This document shows, one piece after another, positions 1-5,686 of a stretch of DNA of 6,065 nt. Source of the DNA: Pseudomonas sp. GTDB taxonomy: Bacteria; Pseudomonadota; Gammaproteobacteria; Pseudomonadales; Pseudomonadaceae. Numbering within the stretch: position 1 is the stretch's first letter; every line of letters begins with the position of its first letter. The notes beneath the pieces were generated by a model that did not search any database, was not told the origin of the DNA, and was given only the letters and a program-made list of their open reading frames with translations. The DNA is taken from the NCBI GenBank assembly GCA_003527165.1, contig DPSI01000498.1, positions 1 to 6,065 of the forward strand, in the 5' to 3' direction. The translations under genes and the position numbers were made by a program.

Positions 1-31
1 GGATGGCAGGAAAGCGGATTCTGCTCAGCAT
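1..31 (-). CDS. lptC: LPS export protein LptC, N-terminal fragment (probable)
   Basis: Only the first ten codons are in the window, reading MLSRIRFPAI on the minus strand. A GAGG ribosome binding site at 40-37, five bases before the ATG, overlaps the kdsC stop codon, so this is very likely a real, translationally coupled gene. The identification rests on position: lptC follows kdsC in gammaproteobacteria, and LptC is a bitopic inner-membrane protein whose N-terminus begins with a short basic stretch before its single membrane anchor, which fits what little is visible. LptC hands LPS from the LptBFG transporter to LptA in the periplasm. The residues seen are too few to prove the family. Confidence 0.6.
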   Translation of the reverse strand, partial: MLSRIRFPAI

Positions 32-39
32 TGAAACCT

Positions 40-561
40 CTAGAGGTAGGCGGCCTGTGCGGCTTCGAGGTTGCCTTGGGCGCGCATGATCAGCTCGCAG
101 AACTCTCGCGCTGCGCCCTCGCCACCGCGGGCGGCGGTGACCCCGTGGGCATGCTGGCGAACGAACGCATCGGCACTGGCAACGGCCATGCCCAGGCCCA
201 CACGGCGGATCACCGGCAGGTCTGGCAGGTCATCACCCAAGTAGGCGACTTCAGCGTAGTCGAGTCCGAGTTCGGCGAGCAATTCATCAAGGACCACGAG
301 CTTGTCCTCCCGGCCCTGATACAGATGCTGGATACCGAGGTTCTGGGCGCGCCGCTCAACCACCGGAGTCTTGCGGCCGCTGATGATGGCGGTGCGTACG
401 CCGGAGTTGATCAGCATTTTGATGCCGTGGCCGTCGAGCGTATTGAACGTCTTGAACTCGCTACCATCGACGAGAAAATAAAGTTTGCCGTCCGTGAGTA
501 CGCCATCGACATCGAAAATGGCCAGGCGAACATCGCGGGCACGCCGTAAGAGATCGTTCAC
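40..561 (-). CDS. kdsC: 3-deoxy-D-manno-octulosonate-8-phosphate phosphatase KdsC
   Basis: A cytoplasmic HAD-superfamily phosphatase that converts Kdo-8-phosphate to Kdo, the sugar joining lipid A to the LPS core. The 173-residue protein shows all HAD motifs: DVDGVLTDG at 17-25 with D17 the expected nucleophile and D19 the acid/base, S61 in IISGRK (motif II), K87 in GREDK (motif III), and GDDLPD at 109-114 supplying Mg2+ ligands. It lacks a large cap domain, as expected for the tetrameric C0-type KdsC, and ends with the GGEGAARE tail typical of the family. The start is GTG at 561-559: the preceding in-frame codon is the kdsD stop TAA, and the next Met is residue 49, inside the domain. An AGGAG site lies at 574-570 within the end of kdsD. 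Slightly shorter than E. coli KdsC (188 residues). Confidence 0.96.
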   Translation of the reverse strand: MNDLLRRARDVRLAIFDVDGVLTDGKLYFLVDGSEFKTFNTLDGHGIKMLINSGVRTAIISGRKTPVVERRAQNLGIQHLYQGREDKLVVLDELLAELGLDYAEVAYLGDDLPDLPVIRRVGLGMAVASADAFVRQHAHGVTAARGGEGAAREFCELIMRAQGNLEAAQAAYL

Positions 562-1536
562 TTACATCACTCCTGCGCGTAGCAGATCGTGCATATTCAG
601 TGCGCCGATCGGCCGGTCGTCTTCATCGACCACCACCAGCGCGCTGATTTTGTTGTCTTCCATGATCTTCAGTGCTTCGGCGGCAAGCATGTCGGCATTG
701 GCGGTCTTGCCGTGGAGCGTCATGACCTGATCGATATTGGCCTGACGTACGTCGATTCCCTTGTCCAGCGTGCGGCGCAAATCGCCATCGGTAAATATGC
801 CGGCCAGGCTGCCGTCTGCCTCCACCACTGCCGTCATGCCGAGCCCTTTCTGGGTCATTTCCAGCAGCGCCTCGCGTAGGGGTGTGCCGCGGTTGACCAG
901 GGGCAGGCGATCACCCGCGTGCATCACGTGCTCGACTTTAAGCAGCAGGCGCCTGCCCAGCGCGCCGCCCGGATGCGAGAACGCAAAGTCCTCGGCGGTG
1001 AAGCCGCGAGCTTCCAGCAGGGCAATCGCCAATGCGTCACCGAGCACCAGGCTGACGGTGGTCGAGGAGGTGGGTGCAAGATTCAGCGGGCAGGCCTCGA
1101 TCGCGACGCTTGCGTCGATGTTCACTGCCGCCGCCTTGGCGAGCACCGACTCGGGGTTGCCGGTCATGCTGATCAGCGTGATGCCGAGGCGCTTGATCAG
1201 CGGCAACAGTGTCACGATTTCGCTGGTGGTTCCCGAGTTGGACAAGGCCAGCACGACATCGTCACGGGTGATCATGCCCATGTCGCCATGACTGGCTTCG
1301 GCCGGATGGACGAAGAATGCGGTGGTGCCGGTGCTGGCGAGCGTAGCGGCAATCTTGTTGCCGATGTGCCCCGACTTGCCCATGCCGACCACAACGACAC
1401 GCCCCTTGCATTGAAGGATGAGCTCGCACGCCTTGACGAACTGCGCATCGATGCGGGTCTTGAGTTGCTCGACTGCCTCTATCTCCATGCGGATAGTGCG
1501 CTGGGCAGTCTCGATCAGCTGGCTGCTCTGACTCAT
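562..1536 (-). CDS. kdsD: D-arabinose-5-phosphate isomerase KdsD
   Basis: Interconverts D-ribulose-5-phosphate and D-arabinose-5-phosphate in the cytoplasm, the first committed step toward Kdo. The 324-residue protein (E. coli 328) has a sugar isomerase (SIS) domain at about 35-170 and a tandem CBS pair at about 204-324. The SIS region carries GMGKSGHIGNK (51-61), HGDMG (83-87), SNSGTTSE (99-106) and SHPGGALGR (187-195). The four catalytic residues known from E. coli (K59, E111, E152, H193) align with K54, E106, E147 and H188, all at a constant offset of five. The frame stays open upstream to 1665, but I chose ATG at 1536 because the family N-terminus MSQSS begins there and a perfect -10 element lies within the extension. 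The Shine-Dalgarno before this ATG is weak. The TAA stop abuts the kdsC start. Confidence 0.96.
   Translation of the reverse strand: MSQSSQLIETAQRTIRMEIEAVEQLKTRIDAQFVKACELILQCKGRVVVVGMGKSGHIGNKIAATLASTGTTAFFVHPAEASHGDMGMITRDDVVLALSNSGTTSEIVTLLPLIKRLGITLISMTGNPESVLAKAAAVNIDASVAIEACPLNLAPTSSTTVSLVLGDALAIALLEARGFTAEDFAFSHPGGALGRRLLLKVEHVMHAGDRLPLVNRGTPLREALLEMTQKGLGMTAVVEADGSLAGIFTDGDLRRTLDKGIDVRQANIDQVMTLHGKTANADMLAAEALKIMEDNKISALVVVDEDDRPIGALNMHDLLRAGVM
570..574 (-). promoter_or_regulatory. Ribosome binding site fixing the kdsC GTG start
   Basis: AGGAG lies eight bases before the GTG at 561-559 and inside the last codons of kdsD. It supports initiation at GTG immediately after the kdsD stop and suggests termination-reinitiation coupling between the two enzymes. 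Confidence 0.7.
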
Positions 1537-1567
1537 GTTCGCGTCGTCGCCTGAATGAAAACGCGGG

Positions 1568-1596
1568 ATTATAACGGGAAAGCCAGCGTCACTCAC
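1568..1596 (-). promoter_or_regulatory. Putative sigma70 promoter for kdsD-kdsC-lptC
   Basis: On the minus strand a perfect TATAAT (1573-1568) lies 31 bases before the kdsD ATG. At 17-base spacing the -35 position reads GTGAGT (1596-1591), only a 3/6 match, so the promoter may be moderate or need an activator. Predicted transcription start is near 1561, giving a leader of about 25 bases. This placement also argues against the longer kdsD reading frame. Confidence 0.6.
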
Positions 1597-1627
1597 CGAA
1601 AAGCTTTCGAGCCTATCGTCGCGTCTG

Positions 1628-1647
1628 AAGCTGAACTCAAGCTGAAC
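1628..1647. repeat. 9-base direct repeat, 11-base period, in the divergent promoter region
   Basis: AAGCTGAAC occurs twice, at 1628-1636 and 1639-1647, separated by TC. The period is about one helical turn, the geometry used by many dimeric response regulators. It sits roughly 70-90 bases upstream of both predicted transcription starts. No regulator is assigned; chance is possible. Confidence 0.4.
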
Positions 1648-1685
1648 GAATGTGCGCTCGCTCATGCGCCGATACAGGCGTCTGC

Positions 1686-1714
1686 TTGGGAGGCCCCGAG
1701 GGCAGTGCTATAGT
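1686..1714 (+). promoter_or_regulatory. Putative extended -10 sigma70 promoter for the mla operon
   Basis: TTGGGA (1686-1691) and TATAGT (1709-1714) are separated by exactly 17 bases, and TGC directly precedes the -10, making an extended -10 element. Transcription would begin near 1721, leaving a leader of about 75 bases before mlaF. This is the best promoter match on the plus strand ahead of the operon. Confidence 0.65.
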
Positions 1715-1744
1715 TCGCGCCGCCAAAACGGCTCTGCGAAGTAT

Positions 1745-1760
1745 CTCCGAAAGATCGGAG
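1745..1760 (+). other. Small hairpin in the mlaF leader
   Basis: CTCCGA (1745-1750) and TCGGAG (1755-1760) form a perfect six-base stem with loop AAGA. It lies about 25 bases upstream of the mlaF ribosome binding site and has no U-run, so it is not a terminator. It could stabilise the 5' end or modulate translation, or simply be incidental. Confidence 0.4.
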
Positions 1761-1785
1761 GACGTCTGACTTGCAGGCTGTATCC

Positions 1786-1791
1786 AAGGAG
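1786..1791 (+). promoter_or_regulatory. Strong ribosome binding site of mlaF
   Basis: AAGGAG followed five bases later by the ATG at 1797 is a near-consensus Shine-Dalgarno and fixes the mlaF start. Confidence 0.8.
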
Positions 1792-1796
1792 ATCCG

Positions 1797-2612
1797 ATGA
1801 GCGCCGCCAACGCTAACGCCGTCGAGCTGAAGGGCGTCACCTTCATGCGCGGGGAGCGGAGCATTTTCAATAATGTCGATATCGCCATACCGCGAGGCAA
1901 GGTGACGGCCATCATGGGCCCGTCCGGCTGTGGTAAGACCACGCTGTTGCGGCTGATCGCTGCCCAGCTCAGGCCGACTCGCGGAGAGGTGTGGGTGGCC
2001 GGGACCAACCTGCCGACGCTTTCGCGCCGCGAACTGTTCGACATGCGCAAGCAGATGGGCGTCCTTTTCCAGAGTGGCGCCCTGTTCACCGACCTCGACG
2101 TTTTCGAAAACGTTGCCTTTCCACTGCGGGTGCATACCAAGCTGCCGGAGGAGATGATCCGCGACATCGTCCTGATGAAACTGCAGGCGGTGGGATTGCG
2201 CGGTGCGGTGGAGCTGATGCCTGACGAGCTGTCCGGTGGCATGAAGCGTCGTGTGGCGCTGGCGCGCGCAATTGCGCTGGATCCACAGATCCTGATGTAC
2301 GACGAGCCCTTCGCCGGTCAGGACCCGATTGCCATGGGTGTTCTGGTGCAGTTGATTCGAATGCTCAACGATGCCCTGGGTATCACCAGTATCGTGGTCT
2401 CCCACGACTTGGCTGAAACGGCGAGCATCGCCGATTACATCTATGTGGTCGGTGATGGCCAGGTGCTGGGGCAGGGGACGCCGGCCGAACTGCGTGAGTC
2501 GAGCAACCCGCGGATTCAACAATTCATGAAAGGCGCAGCGGATGGCCCGGTGCCTTTCCATTTTCCGGCACCGGCCTATGCCGAGGATCTGCTGCGAGGC
2601 TCCGATGCGTAA
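1797..2612 (+). CDS. mlaF: Phospholipid transport ABC ATPase MlaF
   Basis: Cytoplasmic nucleotide-binding subunit of the inner-membrane MlaFEDB complex, which moves phospholipids between MlaC and the inner membrane (ttg2A in Pseudomonas). The 271-residue protein has a complete ABC ATPase: Walker A GPSGCGKT at 41-48, Q-loop Q92, signature LSGGM at 145-149, Walker B ILMYDE at 165-170 with catalytic E170, D-loop near 174-177, and switch H203 in SHD. About 20 residues after position 250 form a tail; in E. coli the C-terminal extension of MlaF clasps the partner subunit and contacts MlaB, and this tail may do the same. It is the first gene of the operon, with its own strong ribosome binding site, and overlaps mlaE by eight bases. 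Confidence 0.96.
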   Translation: MSAANANAVELKGVTFMRGERSIFNNVDIAIPRGKVTAIMGPSGCGKTTLLRLIAAQLRPTRGEVWVAGTNLPTLSRRELFDMRKQMGVLFQSGALFTDLDVFENVAFPLRVHTKLPEEMIRDIVLMKLQAVGLRGAVELMPDELSGGMKRRVALARAIALDPQILMYDEPFAGQDPIAMGVLVQLIRMLNDALGITSIVVSHDLAETASIADYIYVVGDGQVLGQGTPAELRESSNPRIQQFMKGAADGPVPFHFPAPAYAEDLLRGSDA

Positions 2613-3402
2613 GCATTCATTGATCGAGCGAATCCGGATGTTTGGTGAGGCTGGGGTGAACGTGGTCGCGGCGCAGGGGCGTGCGACGCTGTTCCTGGTC
2701 CATGCGCTGTTCGGTCCCAGTGGGCTGAGCAATCGCTTCTCGCTGCTGGTCCGCCAGCTCTACTCGGTCGGCGTGCTGTCGCTGGCCATCGTGGTGGTTT
2801 CCGGGATTTTCATCGGTATGGTGCTGGCGCTGCAGGGCTACAGCATTCTCAGCAGCTATGGCTCCGAGCAAGCGGTGGGGCAAATGGTGGCCCTGACGCT
2901 GCTGCGCGAACTGGGGCCTGTGGTTACCGCGTTGCTGTTCGCCGGGCGCGCCGGGTCGGCGCTGGCTGCCGAAATCGGCAATATGAAATCCACCGAGCAA
3001 TTGTCCAGCCTGGAAATGATCGGTGTCGATCCGCTGAAATACATCATCGCGCCGAGGCTCTGGGCTGGCTTCATTTCCCTGCCGTTGCTGACCGTGATTT
3101 TCAACGTGGTCGGTATCTGGGGTGGGGCAATGGTTGCGGTGGACTGGCTCGGCGTTTATGAGGGTTCGTTCTGGGCCAACATGCAGAACAGTGTCACCTT
3201 TACCTCGGACGTGCTCAATGGCGTCATCAAGAGCATGGTGTTTGCCGTGGTCGTCACCTGGATCGCGGTGTTCCAGGGTTATGACTGCGAGCCGACCTCC
3301 GAGGGAATCAGCCGCGCCACCACTCGGACCGTGGTTTACGCCTCGCTGGCGGTACTCGGCCTCGACTTTATTCTGACCGCCTTGATGTTTGGAGATTTTT
3401 GA
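2605..3402 (+). CDS. mlaE: Phospholipid transport permease MlaE
   Basis: Inner-membrane permease of the Mla system (ttg2B), forming a dimer between the MlaF ATPases and the MlaD ring. The 265-residue protein begins with an amphipathic interfacial region (about 1-45), followed by hydrophobic segments at roughly 54-77, 95-115, 145-175, 200-225 and 240-262. The family's central signature runs through ELGPVV (102-107), [13 protein letters not shown] (113-125) and KSTEQ (128-132), and a second conserved region near the C-terminus contains [16 protein letters not shown]. The ATG at 2605 lies inside the end of mlaF and has GAGG at 2596-2599; an in-frame Met at 2542 would add 21 poorly conserved, Cys/Arg/Pro-rich residues and is rejected. 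The stop TGA shares one base with the mlaD start. Confidence 0.96.
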   Translation: MRKHSLIERIRMFGEAGVNVVAAQGRATLFLVHALFGPSGLSNRFSLLVRQLYSVGVLSLAIVVVSGIFIGMVLALQGYSILSSYGSEQAVGQMVALTLLRELGPVVTALLFAGRAGSALAAEIGNMKSTEQLSSLEMIGVDPLKYIIAPRLWAGFISLPLLTVIFNVVGIWGGAMVAVDWLGVYEGSFWANMQNSVTFTSDVLNGVIKSMVFAVVVTWIAVFQGYDCEPTSEGISRATTRTVVYASLAVLGLDFILTALMFGDF

Positions 3403-3860
3403 TGCGTATCCGCACCCTGGAAATCGGTGTTGGCCTGTTCCTCCTGGCGGGCGTTCTGGCGCTGTTGTTGCTGTCGCTACGGGTCAGCGGGCTGAACGTC
3501 GCTAGTACCGACACCTACAAGCTTTACGCATATTTCGACAATATCGCCGGTCTCAGTGTCCGATCCAAGGTCACCATGGCCGGTGTGACCATTGGCAAGG
3601 TGACCGCGATCGATCTGGATCGTGAGAGCTATACCGGGCGCGTCACGCTGGAGGTCCAGAAGGATATCGATATCCTACCGGTCGACTCCACGGCGTCGAT
3701 TTTGACCGCCGGCTTGCTGGGTGAAAAATATGTCGGCATCAGCGTCGGCGGTGAAGAGGAAACTCTGGGAGATGGCGATACGATTCGCGACACTCAGTCA
3801 TCCCTGGTGCTTGAAGAACTGATCGGCAAATTTTTGCTCAATTCGGTCAATAAAGAATGA
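3402..3860 (+). CDS. mlaD: MCE-domain phospholipid-binding protein MlaD
   Basis: Membrane-anchored periplasmic subunit that forms a hexameric ring with a hydrophobic pore above MlaE and exchanges lipid with MlaC (ttg2C). The 152 residues comprise one N-terminal transmembrane helix (about 8-26), a single MCE domain (about 38-118) with FDNIAGLSVRSKV (45-57) and the hallmark LLGEKYVGI (105-113), then a short amphipathic helix SLVLEELIGKFLLN (134-147). In E. coli the equivalent C-terminal helices line the pore and are needed for function. It is shorter than E. coli MlaD (183 residues), lacking a long tail. ATG at 3402 is in the TGATG junction with mlaE, with GGAG at 3391-3394; a TTG three bases earlier is a less likely start. 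Confidence 0.95.
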   Translation: MRIRTLEIGVGLFLLAGVLALLLLSLRVSGLNVASTDTYKLYAYFDNIAGLSVRSKVTMAGVTIGKVTAIDLDRESYTGRVTLEVQKDIDILPVDSTASILTAGLLGEKYVGISVGGEEETLGDGDTIRDTQSSLVLEELIGKFLLNSVNKE

Positions 3861-3864
3861 GGAG
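3860..3864 (+). promoter_or_regulatory. Ribosome binding site deciding the mlaC start
   Basis: AGGAG lies seven bases before ATG at 3872. It would be downstream of the alternative ATG at 3857, so it favours the shorter protein, which also gives a more typical signal peptide. Confidence 0.7.
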
Positions 3865-3871
3865 TATCCAC

Positions 3872-4522
3872 ATGATGACTGCCCTGCGTCGTGGTTTGCT
3901 GGTGTTGCTGGCTACCCTGCCCATGCTGGCTATGGCGGCCCCAAGCGCCCATGAAGTGATCCAGAAGACTACCGATGAGCTGCTCGCCGATCTCAAGTCC
4001 AACAAGGAGCAGTACCGCCAGGATCCGAACGCTTTCTACGAATCGCTCAACGACATTCTCGGTCCGGTGGTGGATGCCGAGGGGATTTCCCGCAGCATCA
4101 TGACGGTGAAGTACTCACGTAGCGCCAGCCCCGAGCAGATGACCCGCTTCCAGGAAAACTTCAAGCGCAGCCTCATGCAGTTCTATGGCAACGCCCTGCT
4201 GGAATACAACAATCAGCAGATCCGTGTGCTGCCGGCGAGTGGCAAGCAGGACGCCGAACGCACCAGTGTCGGTATGGAAGTGACCGGCCGCCAGGGCGAG
4301 ATCTATCCGGTCTCTTACACCATGGTCAACCAGGGCGGTGAATGGCGTGTACGCAACGTGATCATCAACGGCATCAATATCGGCAAGCTGTTCCGTGACC
4401 AGTTCGCCGATGCCATGCAGAAGAACGGTGGCGATCTGGACAAGACCATCGATGGCTGGGCCGACGTGGTCGCGCGGGCCAAGAACACCGAGGCGGGTCA
4501 GCAGGCGGCGGGCGATGAGTGA
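3872..4522 (+). CDS. mlaC: Periplasmic phospholipid shuttle MlaC
   Basis: Soluble periplasmic carrier that ferries phospholipid between the outer-membrane MlaA complex and MlaD (ttg2D). The 216-residue precursor has a clear Sec signal peptide: MMTALRR, hydrophobic core GLLVLLATLPMLAM, and a signal peptidase I site around A22/A23 before PSAHEV. The mature part matches the Tol_Tol_Ttg2 family, with an N-terminal helical region, FKRSLMQFYGNAL (97-109), a central beta-rich region, and a GEWRVRNVIINGINIG segment (156-171) followed by FRDQF (174-178). Length is close to E. coli MlaC (211). An ATG at 3857 overlapping the mlaD stop would add five residues, but the AGGAG at 3860-3864 supports 3872. 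The 3' end overlaps mlaB by eight bases. MlaA is not encoded in this window. Confidence 0.95.
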   Translation: MMTALRRGLLVLLATLPMLAMAAPSAHEVIQKTTDELLADLKSNKEQYRQDPNAFYESLNDILGPVVDAEGISRSIMTVKYSRSASPEQMTRFQENFKRSLMQFYGNALLEYNNQQIRVLPASGKQDAERTSVGMEVTGRQGEIYPVSYTMVNQGGEWRVRNVIINGINIGKLFRDQFADAMQKNGGDLDKTIDGWADVVARAKNTEAGQQAAGDE

Positions 4523-4841
4523 CGCGCGTGTCGAATGCGGCCCCAGCGGCGAGCTGCGGCTTTCCGGCGTGCTCGATTACCAGTCAGGGCCGGCGCTGCG
4601 TCGGACCGGCCAGGCCTTGATCCGTGAGGGTAAGGGCAAGCAACTGTTGATCGACTGCTCGTCGGTGAAAAAATCCAGCAGTGTCGGGCTCTCGTTGTTG
4701 CTGGCGTTTACCCGCGATGCCATGGCGTCGGGTCGTCAAGTGGCTATCGTCGGTATGCCCGGCGACATGCATGAAATCGCCAAGGTGTCCGGTCTGCTGG
4801 ATGTGCTTTCGCTGACTGACGAAACTCGAGGGGTTGTCTGA
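4515..4841 (+). CDS. mlaB: STAS-domain subunit MlaB
   Basis: Small cytoplasmic protein (108 residues) that binds MlaF and supports assembly and activity of the transporter (ttg2E). A single STAS domain is evident: LRLSGVLDYQS (14-24) on the first strands, IDCSSVKKSSSVGLSLLLAF across the central strand and helix (46-65), then VAIVGMPGDMHEIAKVSGL. By alignment from memory with E. coli MlaB, whose DLSRVSRVDTGGL contains the functionally important T52, the matching residue here is S56, which could retain a hydroxyl; the preceding Asp is replaced by Ser. ATG at 4515 lies inside the end of mlaC. The Shine-Dalgarno is poor (GC-rich GGCGGGCG), so translation probably depends on coupling to mlaC. One-base overlap with psiE. 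Confidence 0.92.
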   Translation: MSDARVECGPSGELRLSGVLDYQSGPALRRTGQALIREGKGKQLLIDCSSVKKSSSVGLSLLLAFTRDAMASGRQVAIVGMPGDMHEIAKVSGLLDVLSLTDETRGVV

Positions 4842-5323
4842 TGCTGCTGCGCTGGGCGGAGGCGACGCGAGGCAAGGTGCATGCGGTCGCCGAGTCGTTG
4901 GGTAATCTGCTGGTCGAGACCTTTCATTACCTGGCGCTGTTCGCTATCGGTGCGGTCACTGCCTGGGCCGGGCTGGTGGCCTTCCTGGGCATGATCGACA
5001 AGGGCAGTATCAGTGTTGATGACATCCTGTTGCTGTTCATCTACCTCGAACTCGGCGCGATGGTTGGAATTTATTTCAAAACCAACCACATGCCCGTGCG
5101 CTTTCTCATCTACGTGGCGATCACGGCGTTGACCCGCTTATTGATTTCGGATGTTTCGCATTACCATCGTCCGGACATGGGCGTCGTCTATATTTCCGGG
5201 GCGATTCTGCTACTGGCCGCTGCCATCCTGGTGGTGCGCTTCGCCTCCTCGAAATTTCCCGCGGTAGCGGCGCATAACCGTCACCGGCGTCCGTCGGATA
5301 GCGAGGCGGAGACGCTCGAGTAG
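4841..5323 (+). CDS. psiE: PsiE-family (phosphate-starvation-inducible E) membrane protein
   Basis: A 160-residue inner-membrane protein of the PsiE family; the E. coli member is induced by phosphate starvation and has no established biochemical function. Four hydrophobic segments are visible at about 29-51, 61-79, 86-103 and 113-134. The family pattern is clear in IYLELGAMVGIYFKTN (67-82), then MPVRFLIYVAITALTRLLISD (84-104), and YISGAILLLAAAILVVRF (117-134), comparable to E. coli PsiE's LYFEFIALIVKYF and [21 protein letters not shown]. Charged residues E70, R87, R99 and D104 within or beside membrane segments are notable. The tail (about 140-160) is hydrophilic, mixed basic and acidic. ATG at 4841 overlaps the mlaB stop by one base, with GAGGGG at 4828-4833, so it is cotranslated with mla. 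No Pho box is apparent nearby. A role in the Mla pathway is speculation from context. Confidence 0.85.
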   Translation: MLLRWAEATRGKVHAVAESLGNLLVETFHYLALFAIGAVTAWAGLVAFLGMIDKGSISVDDILLLFIYLELGAMVGIYFKTNHMPVRFLIYVAITALTRLLISDVSHYHRPDMGVVYISGAILLLAAAILVVRFASSKFPAVAAHNRHRRPSDSEAETLE

Positions 5324-5355
5324 GTGAGCTTCGTCACCCCGTGCGGCTTCGGGGT
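5323..5355 (+). other. Competing hairpins after psiE
   Basis: Two overlapping stem-loops are possible: GGTGA (5323-5327) with TCACC (5334-5338) around a GCTTCG loop, and ACCCCG (5336-5341) with CGGGGT (5350-5355) around an eight-base loop. They share bases 5336-5338, so both cannot form fully. They lie just before the terminator hairpin and may aid termination or protect the 3' end. Confidence 0.5.
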
Positions 5356-5383
5356 TCGCAGCCTTCGGGCTTTTTTGTATGAT
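5355..5383 (+). promoter_or_regulatory. Putative sigma70 promoter for ibaG-murA, overlapping the terminator
   Basis: TTCGCA (5355-5360) and TATGAT (5378-5383) are 17 bases apart, matching 4/6 and 5/6 of the consensus hexamers. Transcription would start near 5390, about 32 bases before the ibaG ATG. The terminator stem, loop and U-run occupy the spacer. Confidence 0.5.
5360..5376 (+). terminator. Intrinsic terminator of the mla-psiE operon
   Basis: AGCC (5360-5363), loop TTCG, GGCT (5368-5371), with a run of six T at 5371-5376. The stem is only four base pairs but is capped by the exceptionally stable UUCG tetraloop and preceded by further hairpins. It separates the mla-psiE unit from ibaG-murA, though read-through is possible. 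Confidence 0.75.
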
Positions 5384-5421
5384 GGCCGGCCGTGCGCGTC
5401 CGGCGCCGATCGAGGTTGAAC

Positions 5422-5661
5422 ATGCAGGCCGTAGAAGTTAAGAATTTCCTGGAAGAGAAGCTTTCAGGGGCACAAGTGGAAGTCGAGGGCGAAGGCTGCA
5501 ACTTCCAGCTCAACGTGATCAGTGACGAGTTGGCTGGTTTAGGTCCGGTCAAGCGCCAGCAGCAGATTTATGCTCATCTGAATCCGTGGATCGCCGACGG
5601 CAGCATTCACGCCGTCACGATGAAATTCTTCAGCCGTGCCGACTGGCTTGCGCGTAGCTGA
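5422..5661 (+). CDS. ibaG: BolA-family iron-sulfur/acid-stress protein IbaG
   Basis: A 79-residue cytoplasmic BolA-like protein, the YrbA/IbaG type regularly encoded next to murA. Family members pair with monothiol glutaredoxins to hold a [2Fe-2S] cluster; E. coli ibaG is acid-responsive. Visible landmarks: GEGCNFQLNVISDEL (23-37) spanning the loop and second strand, PVKRQQQIYAHL (42-53) in the helix, and the signature IHAVTMKFF (62-70). H63 is the family's invariant histidine ligand; C26 sits in the variable [H/C] loop and is a candidate second ligand (inference). ATG at 5422 is preceded by GAGG at 5412-5415. An in-frame GTG at 5392 would add ten mostly basic residues, lacks a clear ribosome binding site and would fall at the predicted transcription start, so it is rejected. 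Confidence 0.93.
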   Translation: MQAVEVKNFLEEKLSGAQVEVEGEGCNFQLNVISDELAGLGPVKRQQQIYAHLNPWIADGSIHAVTMKFFSRADWLARS

Positions 5662-5686
5662 ACGCCGGTCGCGACAGACATCTTTC

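Noticed and set aside
31..549. Plus-strand open frame opposite kdsC
   Set aside because: Mirror frame of kdsC with no domain and no ribosome binding site; KdsC motifs are complete on the minus strand.
919..1554. Plus-strand open frame opposite kdsD
   Set aside because: Shadow frame; composition and lack of motifs fit antisense translation of kdsD.
1537..1665. N-terminal extension of kdsD to an upstream ATG at 1665
   Set aside because: The added 43 residues do not belong to the KdsD family, and the region contains a perfect -10 element; MSQSS at 1536 matches the usual N-terminus and length.
2542..2604. Upstream start for mlaE
   Set aside because: It would add 21 residues overlapping mlaF with no membrane or domain character; ATG at 2605 has a Shine-Dalgarno and gives the normal length.
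1662..2732. Long minus-strand open frame (356 codons) opposite mlaF
   Set aside because: Antisense shadow of a GC-rich coding gene; the product is low-complexity, His/Gln/Arg-rich without a recognisable domain, and MlaF on the other strand is unambiguous.
3857..3871. ATGA-overlap start for mlaC
   Set aside because: The AGGAG at 3860-3864 lies downstream of this ATG and is correctly spaced for 3872; the extra five residues make the signal peptide less typical. It cannot be fully excluded.
5392..5421. GTG start extending IbaG by ten residues
   Set aside because: Basic extension without a clear ribosome binding site, at the predicted transcription start; the 79-residue form matches the family.
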